A stretch of 64,000 nt of DNA, from contig JAIWWG010000019.1 of assembly GCA_025435555.1 (NCBI GenBank), positions 124,001-188,000 on the forward strand, written 5' to 3'. Source of the stretch: Chytriomyces cf. hyalinus JEL632. Its lineage: Eukaryota > Chytridiomycota > Chytridiomycetes > Chytridiales > Chytriomycetaceae. The position numbers were made by a program, and so were the translations under genes. Positions 1 to 10,845 of this stretch are shown one piece after another. The first letter of the stretch is position 1. Each line of letters opens with the position of its first letter. The notes beneath the pieces were generated by a model. The model saw only the letters and a list, made by a program, of their open reading frames with translations, was not told the DNA's origin and did not search any database.

Positions 1-437
1 AGCATTGGCTGAATGGATGCTGGAGCGGGCATGGGCGGCGGCGGAGGAGGGGGCGGTGGTGGAGGTGGTGGAGGAGGATGTGACTTTGGCAGGTTTGATT
101 CTGGAGCAGGTTTTGATTCGAGAGCTGGTGGAGCATGAGCAGCATGGCTACAATGCGGAGTCTGAATTGGATTCTGAAAGCTCGCACGGGTATCGGCCTC
201 GAGAGCTGCGATGCGCTCCTCCAAAGACTCAATACGCATGCGTAGACGCGCGACTTGCTGTCCGCTGGATTGGCCCAACTCTGTCTGTGTTTCTGTCATG
301 TCCGTGAAGTCTGTCGTCTCCGCCTTGCGTTTACGCGGCGCCGTCACTGCGGCGAAAGCAGTGATTGCCGCAGCCGCGACGGCGTAGCAGCAGAGTCCGG
401 GCAGCCAAAGTCCCGGCCGGTTCTCGTCGTTGTCCAT
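1..437 (-). CDS. N-terminal membrane segment, coiled-coil and polyproline protein (5' part, runs off the left edge)
   Basis: A reading frame opens at ATG 437 on the minus strand and stays open to base 1, so the 3' end lies outside the window. The first 30 residues contain a hydrophobic stretch (LWLPGLCCYAVAAAAITAFA) followed by a basic RKRK patch, which looks like a membrane anchor. Next comes a heptad-like, charged segment (about residues 50-85, RLRMRIESLEERIAALEAD) that should form a short coiled coil. The visible part ends in a run of about 14 prolines and a PMPAP tail. Polyproline of this kind is typical of profilin- or SH3-binding actin regulators, but no FH2 or WH2 domain is visible. 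Family not recognised. The mirrored plus-strand frame here is a shadow of the proline codons. Confidence 0.6.
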   Translation of the reverse strand, partial: MDNDENRPGLWLPGLCCYAVAAAAITAFAAVTAPRKRKAETTDFTDMTETQTELGQSSGQQVARLRMRIESLEERIAALEADTRASFQNPIQTPHCSHAAHAPPALESKPAPESNLPKSHPPPPPPPPPPPPPPPMPAPASIQPM

Positions 438-473
438 CCAGTTTTTTGAAATATTACTTTATTTATGGTAAAC

Positions 474-1784
474 TCAGACAGCCTTCATCCATTTCGGCTC
501 AAACGACAACTTCAGCGCCACTGCAAAAAACATTGCGATAATGTTCAGACTGCCAGCAAATAAAGTCACTCCCATGTATCCCAGTCTGTCGTACATCAAA
601 CCCGCAAGCGGTGGCCCACACAGGAATCCAATCGACGAAACAGAAAGCATTATTCCCAAAATGCTCGGTAATCGTTTCAGCTCAAACGACTGGGAAACAA
701 GAACAGGAAGCAGCGACCAGAACCCACCGGCCGTGAAGCCGTTCAAGACGGCGAACACAGCCAACGCTGAAAATGACCGTGCAAATGTCCAAACAAAAAA
801 GCACGAGCACGCGTTCAAAAAGTTGCACACGATCATAGAATTCGCTCGGCCAAAAAGAAGATCGGCAATGACGCCGACAGAAACACGCCCCACTGCGCTC
901 GACGCGTTAAAAATCGCGACAAGCGCTGCGCCATCACTCGCAGACAAGCCAACAACGTCGCGCGCAATGAGCGGGAGAAAAAAGGCCGGAATGAAGCACG
1001 GAAACATGTTGAAAAACACGCTGCCGAGATGGAGGTTGAAACGCCGTGTTTTGCAAACTGTCCAGTCAAACTTCATCCCTTGCGACTTGGACGGGACACG
1101 CGCTTTTACGAACGGGGAAACTATCAATGCACAAGCAGAAACGCATCCTGCTGTGATCTGAAGTGCTGTTCGGACACCGAGTGCAGCAATCAAGCGTTGC
1201 ACAACGAGGCTGATGACAATGCCGCCAATGCCACCCCCAGCGACACCAATCCCATTCGCAATGCTCTTCTTCTTTCCAAACCAATGCGCCGGCAGAGCAA
1301 GGACGGGGATATACGACATGGATGCTCCCAGACCAAACAAGACTCCCTGAGTCAACAGAAGCTGCCACGACGTTGACGCATATGAAGCAAGAAGCAAACT
1401 GACTCCCATTACAACGGCGCCAATCATGACGGTAATCGTAAACCCTGCGTTTTAGCAAACATTTTTAGCGCCACATGGCTTTCAAGTTGCGAACCACAGT
1501 TCACCTATCCGCTCCGCCAGTCTTCCCGTCAGGACGCCTGGAGCCATCATACTGGCAGTTGCGACAGATCCAATCATGGAAATGACGGAAACTTGATCCA
1601 CGCCGGTTGCGACATAGTGGGCCCCGAACACTCCGAACGAGTACAGAATACCGACGGACACAATGTGGATGACGAAGCTGCCCACGACACTCATCCACGC
1701 ATCAAAGCCGCCGTCTGGAGGTCCCGCATCGCTGTCGGCTGCTGCGGCTGCTGCGTCCGCTATAACGAAGGATTCCTGATTCAT
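474..1784 (-). CDS. MFS transporter, monocarboxylate (MCT) type
   Basis: Two exons, 1505-1784 and 474-1444, are joined by a 60-base GT-AG intron (1445-1504) in phase 1, giving about 417 residues. Residues 20-30 read GPPDGGFDAW, the PDGG-type signature that opens helix 1 of fungal monocarboxylate-like MFS proteins (SLC16 family). Glycine-rich helices follow, for example TQGVLFGLGASMSYIPVLAL and GIGVAGGGIGGIVISLVVQR, and the second half carries NGFTAGGFWSLLPVLVSQ. Length and the run of about 12 hydrophobic segments fit the family. The likely role is proton-linked uptake or efflux of a small organic acid at the plasma membrane; the substrate cannot be read from sequence. The polar N-terminus, with alanine repeats, is cytosolic in this family. 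Confidence 0.85.
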
Positions 1785-2142
1785 CGCAAGCTTTCATCGA
1801 GCCTTTTTATTATTCTTGTTTCTTGAAATAGAAAGTTGGAATTTGTCATCATCAGCAGCACAAGGCGCTTCATTTTTTGCTTCTTAGCTTGAAAGGATGC
1901 ATTTGTGGATGGTGCTGGAGGCAGCTTCTGGCGTTGTACCTGAAGTGAAGTTCCTTGCAGCTGAGTCTGCCAACGTCCAGCTGCTTGGTTGTGGTTCAAA
2001 GTGCTTGCGTCCGTGGTGGTAAAACGGATATTGCTTCTCAACTCGAATCTATTGCAATACATTCGCGCATCTGACTCAACGCGATTCGTCCACATTTGTA
2101 CTTATTAAAATTATAATGTACATAACTATAGTGTTAGTAAAT
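1785..2142. other. Intergenic region upstream of the MFS gene
   Basis: About 360 bases between the MFS start codon and the tRNA. Minus-strand frames here have no recognisable domain. It probably holds the promoter and 5' UTR of the transporter. AT-rich tracts lie at 2095-2140, just upstream of the tRNA. Confidence 0.4.
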
Positions 2143-2224
2143 GGGCAGATGGCCGAGTTGGTCTAAGGCGTCACGTTAAGGCCGTGATCTAGTAATAGGC
2201 GTGGGTTCGAATCCCACTCTGCTC
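2143..2224 (+). tRNA. tRNA-Leu (anticodon AAG)
   Basis: The 82-base sequence folds as a type II tRNA. The acceptor arm GGGCAGA pairs with TCTGCTC. The D arm is GCC...GGC around GAGTTGGTCTAA. The anticodon stem TCACG/CGTGA encloses the loop TTAAGGC, placing AAG at positions 34-36. A long variable arm follows, then the T arm GTGGG-TTCGAAT-CCCAC. The long variable arm plus AAG means leucine, read as CUU/CUC after A34-to-inosine editing. There is no intron. A short T-run downstream (CTTTTTT, 2232-2238) could serve as the RNA polymerase III terminator. Confidence 0.95.
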
Positions 2225-2363
2225 ATTCCTATCTTTTTTCGAGATATCCCCGAAACAGAATGGTCCAATCCGAAGGGAGGACGCTCTTATGAATCTTCCA
2301 GGCAGGACATCATTTCTCTTCACTGTGCGACTGTGTGAATCAAGTAGAATAAGATATTCTTCT

Positions 2364-2697
2364 TTACTGTTCGCAGTCAAGTGAGATTGAAATCTGAATG
2401 CGTTGCACGCCAGCAGCATGCACGGCGTCTCTCACAAGGGCAGCGACGTGCATGATTTCATCCCATTCTCCTTCAAGAACAGCGTAACGCGGGTTGTTGA
2501 ATGCAAAGACAACGTTTCTTGTTGGGCAATGGGAGGCAAGTGTTTTCTTGACGATTGCGAGATACGGCGCCACTGGGGAGTCGGTCATTCAGACATGAGC
2601 CAAGGAAGGAACGATTGTAGTTGTTGAATCTGGGTGTTCAAGTACCAGAGATGCTGTCCACAATTGGGACAACGCTGAGGGATGCCTTCGCGTGCAT
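2364..2697 (-). CDS. UPF0045/MTH1187 (Ecm15-like) thiamine-binding-fold protein, copy A
   Basis: Exons 2646-2697 and 2364-2572 are joined by a 73-base GT-AG intron (2573-2645, phase 1), giving 86 residues. The product opens with the family strand ASLSVVPI, then VDSISVAPYLAIVKKTLA, and has the diagnostic EG block (YAVLEGEWDEIMHV) followed by VRDAVHAAGVQRIQISISL. These match the MTH1187/YqgV/Ecm15 family: small tetrameric ferredoxin-like proteins thought to bind thiamine or a related ligand. Without the splice, the first beta strand would be missing, which supports the join. Its start codon faces that of copy B, with only 38 bases between them, and the intron falls at the same place and phase in both copies. 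No database search was possible. Confidence 0.75.
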
Positions 2698-2735
2698 ATG
2701 CGCAGTTGGTTTACTGTAAATATTTACCACCTGAG
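2698..2735. promoter_or_regulatory. Ultra-short divergent promoter region between two UPF0045-like genes
   Basis: Only 38 bases separate the two start codons. The stretch contains TTTACTGTAAATATTTACC, an AT-rich element with partial dyad symmetry (GTAAATATTTAC). The two transcripts almost certainly share or overlap their control elements, so co-regulation is expected; this is inference from geometry. Confidence 0.4.
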
Positions 2736-3066
2736 ATGAGAACAAACCGGCAGGTTGTCTCGAACCTCGTCTTGATTCCAATGGGAGTAGGAACCTCCCG
2801 TACTGCATCAATCCTTTCGCTTTTGTGAAACATGCACTCGCTAAAACCAAAGCGCCTCAGTATCCGCGCACATTGCCGTTGTCGCCCAGATCCTCTCAAG
2901 AAGCAAAACCACGCATGAAACAGTGTCACACACAATGCATTCAAACGGAACTACGCTCAGCGGCGATCTTGCTTCAATCTGGAGTTTGATCCGGGCGTGT
3001 GTGGAAGCACTCCACGCAGCGGGTGTTGTTCGAGTGCTGACGAGCTTTGTCTTCCAGACCAAGTGA
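2736..3066 (+). CDS. UPF0045/MTH1187 (Ecm15-like) thiamine-binding-fold protein, copy B
   Basis: Exons 2736-2799 and 2861-3066 are joined by a 61-base GT-AG intron (2800-2860, phase 1), giving 89 residues. It reads LVLIPMGVGTS, then LSAHIAVVAQIL, NGTTLSGDLASIWSLI and ALHAAGVVRVLTSFVFQTK. This follows the UPF0045 pattern PxG(T)xS-xS-xA, then GTxxxGxxxxxW, then H-xAG-xRVxT. The first EG glutamate is Ser here (LSGD rather than LEGD). The stop at 3064 overlaps a good donor (AA|GTGAGT at 3063), so a short extra C-terminal exon is possible; no convincing in-phase acceptor was found. Copies A and B form an inverted duplicate with the intron at the same position. Confidence 0.75.
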
Positions 3067-3148
3067 GTTTATCTCACCCAGTTTGGCATCCAAAAGTCTG
3101 GCATTCTCAATACACTAAACATTTGTAACATGTCGTAAGAGATGCCTC

Positions 3149-3420
3149 AGGTTCAGAAGTCAAGGCATCGCGTGCAATCCCCGCAAACCTACTTTTCGCA
3201 ACCGGCGTCATTTCTGCCCGACAGCTTGCAACGAGCGCTGAATTTGATTCGGCAGTCGAGAATCTCGCGCGGGCAATGGCGAAGAACGCTGTCCGAACTG
3301 AGATTCACAACAGCAATATTCACGTTGAAGGTGACTGGGAAGCCGTCGGCCAAGCGCTTGATTGCGCGTGCATTGAATCGATGGAATGCCACATCACTCT
3401 GCAGTTAATACGCGTTGCTT
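3149..3420 (+). pseudogene. Possible third thiamine-binding-fold (YkoF/UPF0045-like) fragment
   Basis: One plus-strand frame reads EVKASRAIPANLLFATG, then a helix SAEFDSAVENLARAM, then VRTEIHNSNIHVEGDWEAVGQ and MECHITLQ. The order of strand, helix, strand, 'EGDW' turn, helix, strand resembles the repeat of the YkoF/UPF0045 fold, and it lies directly after copy B. No in-frame start codon precedes it and no clean splice to copy B was found. I therefore treat it as a fragment or a gene with an unresolved 5' end. Weak call. Confidence 0.3.
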
Positions 3421-3833
3421 CCTTTGCCACCTTGCGTGTGAGGTTCTCAACTGCTCAACACTCCTTTGGAACACAGAACGCGTTCCGATGCGAAAACAAG
3501 TTTGGAACAAGAAATGCAAGAGCTTGAACAAGAATATGCAAGGATTTGCTCCTGATTAGGAGAACCGCCACGACATAGTCATGAGCCAGAAATCTTTCCT
3601 CTTCTGCTCTGGATGAATTCTTGGCTCAATTAAAGGAGGGAGTTTGACGACTCCAGGATATTTTATGACGGCAAACGATGTCAAGCGCCAGAACTAAAGG
3701 GAACAGATCACGGGTAGGAAAACAACATAAGCGGCAGAAAAGCGCCATTCGACTCGACTCATCTGGATTTTCCCATGAACTGAACGAGACGGACGCCAGA
3801 AAAGAAAACAATATAACAAAACAGGTACTCCAT

Positions 3834-4637
3834 TTATTTCTTTCCAGCAGTGGCAGCCTTGGCCTTCTTGGTGCCTCTGAACTTCTTGGCTCTGTTCTTT
3901 CTCTCCTTTCTCTGCTTGGAAGAGATGATTCCCTTGGCACCAATTCCGTGTCTGATCAGACGGTACTTTGGCTCCACCTTCTTGGCTTCATCGAGAGAGT
4001 CGTAGATGAGGGCGAATCCAGTCGACTTGCCACCACCAAATGCGGTTCTGAAGCCGAAAGTGAAGATGCACTCTTCGGAGGATTTGTACAGCTTCGCCAA
4101 ACGATCACCGAGTTCCTTGTGGGAAACATTGGGGCGTCCTGAAATGAGAACACATTGGATGTTGAGTTGACTGAATATACGAATGCCGATAAAGGAGTCT
4201 CCACGCACCTGGGTGGAGAACGTCGACAATCATTTGTTTGCGGTTAAGCAGACGGTTCGTGAGGAACTTGCGGGTTCTGATTGTGACTGCGTTGTCTGCC
4301 TGATGGAGTGAAGATCAAAGATCAGTCCCACATGCTTTTTTTCGGTGTTTCGAAAGGCGATGATGGCATGATACGGCTGAGACTGAGCGTGGGGAGTGCA
4401 TATGAGTTCGAGAGCGGCTTCGCGGTGCGTGCAGTCCAGCATTTGCAGCAAAGTTGGCGGTTGTTCAATGTTGCACATCTCTCTCTCTTTGTTGTCCCAT
4501 CGGTCCATCATATCAACGCCGTCTGCTTCGTATCGCCTTCAATTGTCTCATTCTCGTGCACAATCATTCGGGCAGTGTCTGCCGATGCCGTTGTGGATGG
4601 GGATGGGTGGTCGTTGTCGGAGTCGTCCAATTACCAT
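3834..4637 (-). CDS. RPS24: 40S ribosomal protein S24 (eS24)
   Basis: Exons 4209-4299 and 3834-4138 encode the eS24 body: [58 protein letters not shown] and the basic tail [15 protein letters not shown]. The intron 4139-4208 is GT-AG in phase 1. Exon 2 begins in phase 0 just after an acceptor at 4300-4302, so the start codon must be upstream. ATG 4635-4637, directly followed by a GTAATT donor, gives an ATG-only first exon and a 132-residue protein, the usual eS24 length. Human RPS24 is also known for a first coding exon that carries only the ATG. eS24 is a small-subunit protein needed for early 18S rRNA processing. The body is certain; exon 1 is a proposal. Confidence 0.92.
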
Positions 4638-5229
4638 TTTGTCAATCAAAACTCGTTGTCCAGGCCTCACGGCCCCCTGAACGAAATTAGTAGCAACGCT
4701 TTGGGCTTAAACTCTGGGCAGTGAATATGCAATGCGCGTGCAGAAGCATGCAGCGGAAAAGGCCCTTCACTTCCTGATTCAGGGCAAAGAATTCTACCTC
4801 ATGTACTAGGCGGTCGTTATTCAGACGTCCTCTCGTTACACTTCTTTTCCCTGTCTGCGTGATATCTTGCGTTGTTTGGAAGCAGTCAAGAAAGCAAAAC
4901 CCGTCAGCGATTCAATCCTGCGACCAGTTGCACCTGCACAAATGCTTAAACGTGTCAAACGGCTGAAGATACGCATCTCCTTCCAAATATATGAATGCTG
5001 TTCTCAGTGAAGTAAGAAGCTCCCAAGCCCAGTGATACTTGATACGATTCCAACGATTTCTCCTGTACATTTTGAAGAAACTGAAGTTGGGCATGGCCTT
5101 TGCAGACTTCTCGGACAAGTGCCATCCTTTGGCAGGACACATCTAATTTACTTGACTTCGTCGCAGAATATGCACACCACTGGTTCAACCATCCCAGCAT
5201 AAATTAAAATCAGCAGTGCAAGGCTCTAA
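4638..5229. other. Intergenic stretch with no supported gene
   Basis: About 590 bases between RPS24 exon 1 and the end of the next minus-strand gene. Two overlapping minus-strand frames (4912-5142 and 4955-5200) reach 76-81 codons but show no domain or paralogue. The RPS24 promoter should lie in its left part. Confidence 0.4.
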
Positions 5230-6700
5230 TCAAAACCCTCTCCACTCTTTTTTGAAAGCCAACAATTCTCCATAGTAGACGTGCCTCCAATCGTCCACTT
5301 TATCTGATGAAACAGCATGAATTCCGTGGGGTAATGTGCTCTTGAACACGGGAACACCCTTCCCAGGCTCCTCTCCATCCACAAGCAGAGAGAAGCCCAT
5401 CTCGCTAAAGATATCTGCCCAACCATTCAAGCTTTCTTTCACAAATGCAGCATATGCTTTTGGAGCTCGAGTTTGAATGTTCTTGGTGTCGATTTCTGAG
5501 GATGTGAGGATCTTTTTCAAGTGATCCCAGGAGTCAAAGTAGTACAGGTACGGCGCAATGTCATCGGAATAGTAGTCCATGTATTTCCACCAGTCATTGC
5601 CTCCAAGAACTAGTTTTCGCCAGTATAGAAAGTTGATGGTATTTTTCTGGAAGAGTTTTCAGCGTTATTACAGTTACACAATGCACTTCAACTTACATCA
5701 ACAAGTTCTTTGAAAAACGCCTTGGATGGCACAAGCATCACAACGCCATTTGCCAAATTTTCGTACAGTTTCATCACAGAAACTTGGTACGGAATCTCAA
5801 TGAAGGCTGCGTGTAATGCAGCAGTTTTGGGTCCTCCGTAGTCATGTTCGACGCGCTTGAAGGGGATATTAAGCTTTTCGATTTCAGCGAGAGCATTCAT
5901 TCCTGTTTCGTGGGGTTTGTAAAGTGCTAGTGCGGCGTCTTTCTTTGCAACTGGCTGTGCAGATGCCATCTGATTTCAGTAAAACTGAAGAGGATCCAAG
6001 TAACACCTCACCTTTGCCTCCAAGTCTGAGAAACCTGTGGACCTCAACAGCCGCCATTTGGGTAAAGCGAGGGCAGTTCGTGCCATATCCATGGGTTCGA
6101 GGGGATTATTAGCGACCCAGAACACGTGTTTTGATGCGGTTGGGTGATTTGAAACTGTCCATATAAGCCGGTGGAAATCTTCGTCCTCGCGCATGTAGTC
6201 GAACCTGTTTGTAGCGTGTATGATGATAGCGGCTGAGCAGCGCACCGACGCGTTTGAATGCAGTAGAGAGTGAAGGAACGGGCGCGCGTCGGGCACAGTG
6301 TCCGAGACAACCACGGCGTCATTCCGCGCGCACAGCTCAGCCACGAACCCGCTTTCAACAAGTGAATCGGAGGCAGCTGCGTCGATGCCGTAGTCGCTGA
6401 CGCTTGCAGGGTCCATGCTTGATACGGAGATGCCAAGGCGTGATGCCACGTGTCGCATCTCTGCCTGTGCGCCTATGTTCCGTGAGAAGTTGGTCAGAAG
6501 TGCCAAAGCGTCAGAATGCGACTCATACCCAAGTGCCGGTTGTAATGCAATACTCGAGGGGACGGCCTTGTTGTGTTGTTATGTGTGAGGAGTTGCGACT
6601 CTTGTTCGCTCAGAGACTGCCAGGATACGACCATGAAGATGGTGACGAGAGCCGCGGCTGAAACAGCGACCTTGATCATGTGGCTTCTGATTGACGGCAT
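5230..6700 (-). CDS. Type II membrane protein resembling a GT-B glycosyltransferase
   Basis: Four exons (6629-6700, 6012-6566, 5697-5969, 5230-5646) keep phase 0 at all three joins and give 438 residues. The introns are 62, 42 and 50 bases. The N-terminus is a short basic segment then a single hydrophobic helix (KVAVSAAALVTIFMV), typical of a Golgi signal anchor. The lumenal part has an N-terminal Rossmann-like half (NFSRNIG, VVVSDTVPDARPF, AAIIIHATNRFD) and a second half with IPYQVSVMKLYENLANGVVM followed by LVPS. The last motif resembles the donor-binding region of GT-B enzymes, where a conserved 'Y.xS.MK.YE.LA.G' helix is common. The specific family and sugar are not recognised. Its start lies 157 bases from the ABCA-1 stop, on the same strand. 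Confidence 0.6.
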
Positions 6701-6857
6701 CGGAATCTTTTCACGTTACAGCAAATTGGTTTACTTTCTCACATCCACAAGCACACTGCAGTTAAAAGCATGCACACTCTGAACTTGTTTCTGTATTGTA
6801 TCAAAGCCGTAACATTCCAAAACAAGAAGGCAAAAACTCCCGATTCTAAGGGACTGA

Positions 6858-9800
6858 CTAATCTGCGTTTGCGTCGTCGTCGGTGATGATGCGCAAGAAC
6901 ACTCTGTTTTGCGAGGTGAGACTTTTCGTCAGCAACTTCCCATCTCAGGAACAACGAAATAAATAAGCATAAAAACTCAACTCTTCCAAAGTGGTTTGGG
7001 AGATGCCCCACTGCAGCACCCCATGATCTGCTTTCTGCTCTTCGATTGTTTCGAATAATTTTGGGATAGACTTGGCCGCCGCTGGGAACTCGTATGCCGT
7101 GCTGATTGAAAAAGCAAAAATTCGAAACGTCAGTACTCTCCCCACGAGAGTATAAAACATGATATTCTTACTTGGTCGAGAACGCGTCAATCTTTTTCCA
7201 TCCCACTGGCAGAACACTCTCGATAAACCGTGACGCCCGCTCCGTGTCGTGTGAAAGAGAGTGGAACGAAAGCTTAAACCCAGTGCCGTACAGCTCCTTC
7301 AATCTGAGGGGTTGTGCCATGCATCGCAGGGATCCTTTCGCCATGATTCCAATCCGCTGGCAAAGCGCCTCGGCTTCTTCCATAGAGTGCGTTGTCAGGA
7401 TGATCGTCTTGTCACCACGTGCGTCTTGGATAATGTTCCAGATCAAACGACGAACTTCAGGGTCAAGACCGGTCTAAACAAATGAGCAGAGAATATAAGT
7501 CAGGTTGGAGGCGAAAACATTGCAGAGCAAAAAAAACAGTCGCTCACCGTTGGCTCATCCAAAAAGACAACAGCTGGGTTTCCAACAAGAGCGATTGCGA
7601 TCGACAAACGACGTTTCTCTCCACCAGACAAGTTCTTGGACAAACGATGCTTCAGAGCAATCAATGAAACTTGCTCCAGCGACTTTTCAACGGCCGAAGC
7701 CTCACCGCCACTTTCAACTCCTTTCAAACGCGCCTGAAAGACAAGAGGAATTAGAAACATATTCATGTGGACATATATGGCATGCGCGTCGAGCAAAAAA
7801 AAAACTCACGTAGAAGTACAAATGCTCTTCAACGGTCAAGTCTTCCCACAAGATGTCAAACTGTGGGCACACTCCAATGTTGTTGTAGACCATTGCCTGC
7901 TGAGTCTTGATATCAAAGCCAGCGAGTCTGGCATGCCCGGCACTAGCTTCATACAGTCCCGTCAAGATGTTGATGAGAGTGGTCTTTCCAGCTCCGTTTG
8001 GACCAAGGAGCCCGAAAATAACGCCCGACTCAGCCGCAAAGGTAACATCACGCACCGCTACTTTAGGACCAAGTCCTTTCCGACCCGCGTAAACCTTGCG
8101 CATGTGTGACATGATGATTGGGCTTGACGGGTCGAATTTGTTGTTGTCGATACGGGCGCGTTCGGCACGCACGTCGTCGTCTTCACGCGTGTCGAGCTCT
8201 TTTGTTGCGGAAAGGGCCATCGCGGACTCTGTTTTGGGGTCCTGCGAGTTTTGAACATTGAAAGATGTCAGTATCGTGTCTGGTAATTGGATGGGTCCTC
8301 GGAACAAAAAACAGAGACAACTTACGACTCCTCCATTGGCTTTGCTGCGCTGCTTGCTCTGAGACAACGCAATCAAGTCGGTGATGGGGAAATGCCATGG
8401 TCTCGCAACACCAAATTCAGTGGGCACAACTGCATTCATGTACGCCGCAAGGGCTCCGTATGCGAAAATTTCGAAGAAGAGGAATCCACAGATGCTGCGG
8501 AACTCAGTGCCTTGAGCAAATTGAGAGTTTCCAAAAGGCTGACGAAAGCAGTACAAAAAAAAAATGGTGGGTACATTTGAACTAATGTGTTGTGCACGGT
8601 TCGAAGGGAAAAGAGACTCACAAGTGATCCTTCAGTATAACTGGCAGTGTTCATCAAACTCAAGCCTCTGTAGAATGCAAATGGTGGCCAGATATTGAGG
8701 ACAGGGAACTGGAAGCTGTCTTCATACAGATCCGACAGGACCAGAGAAATGACGACTCCAACAAGAACAACCAAGAATGTCATGACTGGAAAGAATTGAA
8801 ATTGAGACAAGAGAAATTAAAAAGTATTTGGGGAATTACCAAGCGCAATACGACTTTTGGAGAACAAAGTTGCGAGCAGAAACGCGAGTGCAATTTGCAC
8901 ATTTCCCCACAAAAAGAACAGGGCAATCAGGACAAAAGGTGCGGTCTTGGTGAACATGTCGAGCTTGGTAACGCGTCCAACTACAATAAAGACAAGCGTG
9001 GAGAAGATGAAGAGCACAAAGAAGGTGAGGTAGTGTGTGATGTAGTAGGCCCAGGACTTGACACCGTTCATTTTCATCATGATGTAGCTGAGAAAGAGAA
9101 AGAGTTAGTATTCGCACAAGACTACCGGAGAAGTGATAGAGAAGTTTACATTCGGTCTTCTTTCTCTGTTGGGTTTGGAAAATAAAAGGGTTCAATCGGC
9201 GTGAAATTGCGTTACGTAACAAAATTTTACCCTTCACAAGCATGATGACAAAGATGGGCAGCAGGAAACTGACTCCAAACGGATACAGAATTCGCCCAAT
9301 GAGACCACCGAATGGAAGCGTCAGAGCCGTGTCCTTCGTGAACGGAAAGGCGCGAATGCCTTGAGTCACAGTGGCCCTCTGCAGAGTGTCATTCTGACCC
9401 GCAAACGCTCTCAGCGCAGCTTGGCCCAACTGAGCAGCAGACACAAGCTGGCGGAACCCTTGTGTTGGGAAGTTGGCCGACGAACTCACACGCACATCGG
9501 TTCCGTAACTTAAAACAATTTTCAGACGCAAAGATGAAGCGTCAAAACTCTCCAAAAACAGGCCTCCACTTGGCATTTTCGACAACACGGCACCCGCGTT
9601 CAATTGGAAGGCTGTCAGGTCTTGCACTGTACGCTGGCCCGCGGGAACAAGCAAAATTGTCTTGTTGAGGGTGGCAAGATCGGCAATCAAGTTGTTGAGA
9701 TATTTGGAGATGGCATCGTCAATTGCGTCAGCGGTTTGCAGTTTGTCGGAGGTTTCGTAGTACGGGTACAGTTGAACACCCTTCAGCTGCAAAGGATTTT

Positions 9801-10845
9801 TGTCGGCAGCGTTGATTGACACGTTGATGTAGATGCGTTGCGCAATACTGCCAAGGAGCCCAGTTGATGGGTTGAAGGAGGGAGTGGTGAGTCCACTTGC
9901 ATTGAACGTGGCGAGAGCCGTAAAGGGAACATTTCCCCCATTGGGCTTAGTTCCGAATACGGCCGCTAATTCCGGCGCAGATCCGGCCACGGACCAACCG
10001 GAAGTTTGAAATCCGGAAAAGTAACGGAACGAGGTAGCGTCAAAGCTCATTGGGTTTGTGAGCAGTTTTTGAAGCTGGCCAGACCATCCTTCGTCGACGG
10101 GTGGGATGTAGGTGGAGTCGAGTTTCGCAAGTCCGGTCAGATTGGCGTTGCGTTCATAGATATCCGAGTTCTTTGGAAAGTCCGTTCCAAACCAGTAAAC
10201 GCCTGAGACACAGAAGAGTAAGTACATTCAACGGATTTATATAATTACTAATTGTGCTCTACATGGTTTTTTGGCGCCCAGCGCCGCTGCTCCCGGATTG
10301 GCCAATTTGGCGAAGGAGATATATCGCAGATAGTTGACGCTTTTGCCGTTGGGGACATCGACACCGTAAACACCTGGTTCGGACTGGTTGTAGATCGGCC
10401 ATCCAATGGGAACCAGGGAGTTGTTGTTGCTGCAGTATTGGATATCTGGACCAGGGTGTGTGAGATGATTTACAGTCGGGAATGAAGGAGTGTCTCCTCA
10501 CCTTCGACGGTCTGACTTCGGGCAATAAGGTCGTTGATGACTTTGCCCAAAATGGCGGAGATCAGGACCATCATGAGGGGACAAAGGCTGTGGATGATGT
10601 GTCAGCATTGACGCTCGAATGAACGGCCAGGCAGCGTGGGCAAGCCCAACACACAGCCGAGAGACTCACCAGATACAGCACACGTTTGTGAACATCTGTC
10701 TCTTCTGGTAGCTGATGGTCTTGCGAGAGAGTGCCTTCAACTGGTTGGCTTTCCTGACTCTGACGCCAGGTTTGTCCACGCCGGCTGCAGTAGCAGCGGG
10801 AACAGCCACAGTGACGCTGACAGGGTGTTCGGTCGCAGAGGACAT
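6858..10845 (-). CDS. ABCA-family half-transporter, copy 1
   Basis: Thirteen exons (10670-10845, 10502-10587, 10263-10445, 9231-10202, 9150-9165, 8840-9087, 8622-8785, 8326-8538, 7810-8241, 7548-7733, 7172-7473, 6982-7101, 6858-6903) keep phase throughout and give 1047 residues. The order is a cytosolic N-terminus, TM1, a large extracellular loop in exon 4, a six-helix membrane domain and one nucleotide-binding domain. The NBD shows Walker A (GPNGAGKTT), Q loop (CPQFDILW), signature ([10 protein letters not shown]), Walker B ([13 protein letters not shown], split by an intron) and H loop (TTHSMEEAE). ABCA proteins move lipids across membranes; half-size forms presumably dimerise. Exon 5 is a 16-base micro-exon. 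Copy 3 at 33.7 kb has the same 13-exon structure. Confidence 0.92.

Noticed and set aside
541-1161. 206-codon plus-strand frame over the MFS gene
   Set aside because: Shadow frame; the minus strand gives a continuous 12-helix transporter with a proper intron.
4912-5200. Small minus-strand gene between RPS24 and the GT-like gene
   Set aside because: Two overlapping frames of about 80 codons without domain, signal peptide or splice support.
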